Shown here piece by piece: positions 61,985-64,000 of a DNA stretch of 64,000 nt. The stretch is from JACKDX01 sp964640175 (GTDB lineage Bacteria > Myxococcota_A > Polyangia > Polyangiales > GCA-016699535). The DNA is taken from contig CAZXFW010000003.1 in NCBI GenBank assembly GCA_964640175.1, positions 186,001-250,000 on the forward strand, written 5' to 3'. Below the pieces are notes generated by a model. It was not told the origin of the DNA and did not search any database. It saw only the letters and a program-made list of their open reading frames with translations. A program made the translations under genes and the position numbers. Each line of letters begins with the position of its first letter. The stretch's first letter is position 1.

Positions 61985-63152
61985 AAGCGTGGCCGAGATC
62001 ACAGGTCAGGTAACTTGCTCGATGACTCGCTCGACCTAGCTGTAACTCGATGTCATACGACGATTGTTTCATGGCGCGCGCGGCACGCTGCTCGGCGGCT
62101 TTCCCCAAACTGACGCCAGCACGCACCACAGGCACGCCAGCAATTCGGATAGCCACCTGATCCATGTCAAACGGTTCACCGGAGTTACCCGCTGCCATTA
62201 ACAATCGCCCCCAGTTGGAATCACGCCCATGAAGGGCAGTTTTCACCAACACCGAGCGCGCAAGTGCTTCGGCAACACGCCTGCATGTGCTCTCAGAAGC
62301 AAGGCCTGTGACTGTCATGCGCACGGTATGCTCCGCGCCTTCGCCATCTGCCACAATCGCTGTGGCCAACTCCCCAAGCACTTGTTCGAGCGCCTGAACG
62401 ACATGATGGTAGACCCTTCCCGTTGCTGAAACAGGGCGTGCCCCAGATGCCCCAGATGCCATGAGCAAAATCATGTCATTGGTGCTGGTATCTCCATCCA
62501 CGCTGATCGCATTAAAGGTATGCCGAGCAGCATCCTTAAGGGCCTTTTGCAACACAGCGCTTGGTGCCGTCACATCGGTCACCACAAACGCCAGCGTGGT
62601 CGCCATGTTTGGATGGATCATGCCGGCGCCTTTGGCGACACCCAACATGGTGCAGGGGCGTGAGTCTATGGAAAACGTGCGCGCTGCAATTTTGGGGCCC
62701 TGATCCGTGGTAAGGATTGCACGACTGAAGGCTTTCCACCCTGTGCTTGACAATGAAGCCCGCAACGAGGGAATGGCGTGTACAATGGATTGCGTTGGCA
62801 AAGGTGCCCCAATGACACCCGTCGAAGCAGGCAACACATGGCGAGCCGCAATGCCGAGTTCTTGAGCAAGCATTTTAGAAGTAAGCCTGGCAGCGCGATC
62901 ACCCGCTTGGCCGGTGCATGCATTTGCGTTGCCGCTATTGACCAGCACGGCTTGGGCATATCCCGAGCCAAGGTGTTTCTGGCAAAGTTTCACCGGCGCT
63001 GCTTTGACGTGATTGGTGGTGAACAATGCCGCGGCAGGCACGGGCGCATCTGCCACAATCAGCCCAAGATCGAGCATCGAGCCAGCTTTAATTCCTGCAG
63101 ACGTTGCAGCCCACTTGAATCCCCTGACCTTAAACGCGTGTTTACCGCTCAT
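61953..63152 (-). CDS. argJ: Bifunctional ornithine acetyltransferase/N-acetylglutamate synthase ArgJ
   Basis: It moves the acetyl group from N-acetylornithine to glutamate (and, in bifunctional forms, also uses acetyl-CoA) in arginine synthesis. The precursor self-cleaves at a Thr, here the ATTL in GAGMIHPNMATTLAFVVTD. Other signatures are VLVNSGNANACTGQAGD, ASTGVIGAPLP, ISVDGDTSTNDMILLMASG and GRDSNWGRLLMAAGNSG. Length 399 is normal. It is 5 bases downstream of secA, an uncommon pairing that suggests one transcript. Confidence 0.95.
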   Translation of the reverse strand: MSGKHAFKVRGFKWAATSAGIKAGSMLDLGLIVADAPVPAAALFTTNHVKAAPVKLCQKHLGSGYAQAVLVNSGNANACTGQAGDRAARLTSKMLAQELGIAARHVLPASTGVIGAPLPTQSIVHAIPSLRASLSSTGWKAFSRAILTTDQGPKIAARTFSIDSRPCTMLGVAKGAGMIHPNMATTLAFVVTDVTAPSAVLQKALKDAARHTFNAISVDGDTSTNDMILLMASGASGARPVSATGRVYHHVVQALEQVLGELATAIVADGEGAEHTVRMTVTGLASESTCRRVAEALARSVLVKTALHGRDSNWGRLLMAAGNSGEPFDMDQVAIRIAGVPVVRAGVSLGKAAEQRAARAMKQSSYDIELQLGRASHRASYLTCDLGHAYVRINADYRS

Positions 63153-63157
63153 CGCGA

Positions 63158-64000
63158 TTACCCTTGCGAGGCGTCCAGACCCGATTCATCTGCACGTAAG
63201 TGACACTGTTTGTATTTTTTTCCGCTGCCACACCAACACGGATCGTTGCGACCCACTTTAGGGCGCTCACGCTTAACTGTGGCTCCCTTAAGCTGTGCCA
63301 ACTGTTCTGGGCTAAGTTCTGCCAGTGCACCTGGAGCCATCCCCGGACGTCGTGCCATGCGCCGCGCATGACGACTAACCGGTGATTGATCCGAAGCTTG
63401 GCCTTCCGCAGAACCTGGCGCTTCTGCATGCGACATGTGAATGTGCTGTTGGCGATCCTCCGCCTGGCGACGACGGCGCGCCTCCAGTTGGGCCATGTCT
63501 TCTTCAGCCATCGCTTCAAGCCGGAATACGGTGGATGCCACCGTCAGCTTGATGTTGTCCATCATCTGAACAAACAGATCAAACCCTTCACGTTTGTACT
63601 CTTTTTTAGGATCGCGTTGCCCATAGCCCCGCAGGCCAATCCCATCACGCAGGTTTTCCATGTTCTGAAGGTGTTCAATCCATTGCCGATCGATCTCCTG
63701 AAGATACAGGTTACGAAACACCCTCAAAAACTGAAGCTGGCCGAGCTGTTGTTCTTTTTTGATGAGTACAGCTTCTGCGTCCGTATAAAGGCGCGCAGCA
63801 AGCTCTTGTGGGTCGATGATTTTTTCAAGCCCAGTCGCTTCAATGCTAAACGCATTACGGTAAGCCTCGGTCAGCCCTGGAATATCCCAGTCTTCAAAGG
63901 GCTTGTTAGGCGGGCATGCGCGTTCTACCAATGCACCACTGATTTCATCGAGAAGATCCAGTAGCCTTTCGCGTTGCTCGGTCAGTGACCATGCCGTTTG
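63158..64000 (-). CDS. secA: Protein translocase ATPase SecA (3' part)
   Basis: The gene runs off the right edge; only the last 280 or so residues are present. They cover the helical scaffold and wing (LREQ..; FLRVFRNLYLQEIDRQWIEHL, LRDGIGLRGYGQRDPKKEYK), EGFDLFVQMMDNIKLTVA, a variable linker, and the C-terminal zinc-binding SEC-C motif RNDPCWCGSGKKYKQCH that binds SecB or ribosomes. The end KADESGLDASQG is ordinary. The neighbouring SecDF-YajC operon at 25-28.4 kb completes the export machinery in this region. Confidence 0.96.
   Translation of the reverse strand, partial: QTAWSLTEQRERLLDLLDEISGALVERACPPNKPFEDWDIPGLTEAYRNAFSIEATGLEKIIDPQELAARLYTDAEAVLIKKEQQLGQLQFLRVFRNLYLQEIDRQWIEHLQNMENLRDGIGLRGYGQRDPKKEYKREGFDLFVQMMDNIKLTVASTVFRLEAMAEEDMAQLEARRRRQAEDRQQHIHMSHAEAPGSAEGQASDQSPVSRHARRMARRPGMAPGALAELSPEQLAQLKGATVKRERPKVGRNDPCWCGSGKKYKQCHLRADESGLDASQG

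Noticed and set aside
1..64000. CRISPR arrays, rRNA and tRNA genes, insertion sequences, prophage, toxin-antitoxin or defence genes
   Set aside because: Looked for by eye on both strands; no repeat-spacer pattern, RNA gene, transposase, integrase or recognised defence motif was seen.

Overview
The window is gene-dense, has about 50% GC by eye, and looks like a chromosomal core region of a Gram-negative bacterium. The best fit is a Myxococcota or other former deltaproteobacterium. This is inferred from the TamA/TamB pair, LolA, SecDF-YajC and many lipoproteins with an 'AGPDTNDGG'-type linker after the lipobox. A cytochrome b fused to a diheme cytochrome c, a PATAN/DUF4388 protein and a CdaA-type di-adenylate cyclase in a Gram-negative setting point the same way. 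I saw no rRNA, tRNA, CRISPR array, insertion sequence or phage gene. Both window edges cut a gene: an alkaline-phosphatase-superfamily enzyme on the left and secA on the right.

Layout. 1-3.6 kb: phosphatase-superfamily gene, cysD and cysN with a degenerate CysC tail, translationally coupled. 3.6-7.1 kb: FolB-like protein, ruvX, mltG and miaB. 7.1-10 kb: a bc/b6f-type complex (fused cytochrome b/diheme c plus Rieske protein) and a divergent monoheme lipoprotein. 10.1-16.8 kb: tamA-tamB. 16.9-25 kb: glmM converging on the opposite-strand run tilS, ftsH, folP, cdaA, cdaR, which joins tRNA-lysidine synthesis, membrane proteolysis, folate and c-di-AMP. 25-28.4 kb: yajC-secD-secF. 28.5-34.3 kb: glnE, a coupled pseudo-receiver/PATAN/TPR protein and ilvE. 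34.4-38.8 kb: zinc-ribbon coiled-coil protein and dnaE. 39-41.2 kb: two convergent lipoproteins, one with pentapeptide repeats. 41.4-47.7 kb: small basic protein, prepilin peptidase, then proB-proA-rsfS-rlmH and cls. 47.7-56.5 kb is the most accessory part: an unknown membrane protein, a 1572-residue surface lipoprotein (seven Ig-like repeats, IPT, beta-helix) and a two-gene lipoprotein operon. 56.7-64 kb: two glycosyltransferases, lolA, a 500-base intergenic stretch with an orphan hairpin, a membrane protein, a CAP-domain lipoprotein, argJ and the 3' end of secA.

The points I rate highest are these: an APS-kinase-like domain on CysN that has lost its nucleotide and substrate motifs; the cdaA-cdaR-glmM neighbourhood with glmM inverted; three surface lipoproteins that share calcium-loop motifs; the unrecognised lipoprotein operon at 53.8-56.5 kb; an orphan terminator-like hairpin that may end a small RNA; and paired palindromes near 25 kb. 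All functions are assigned by reading motifs. No database search was possible.
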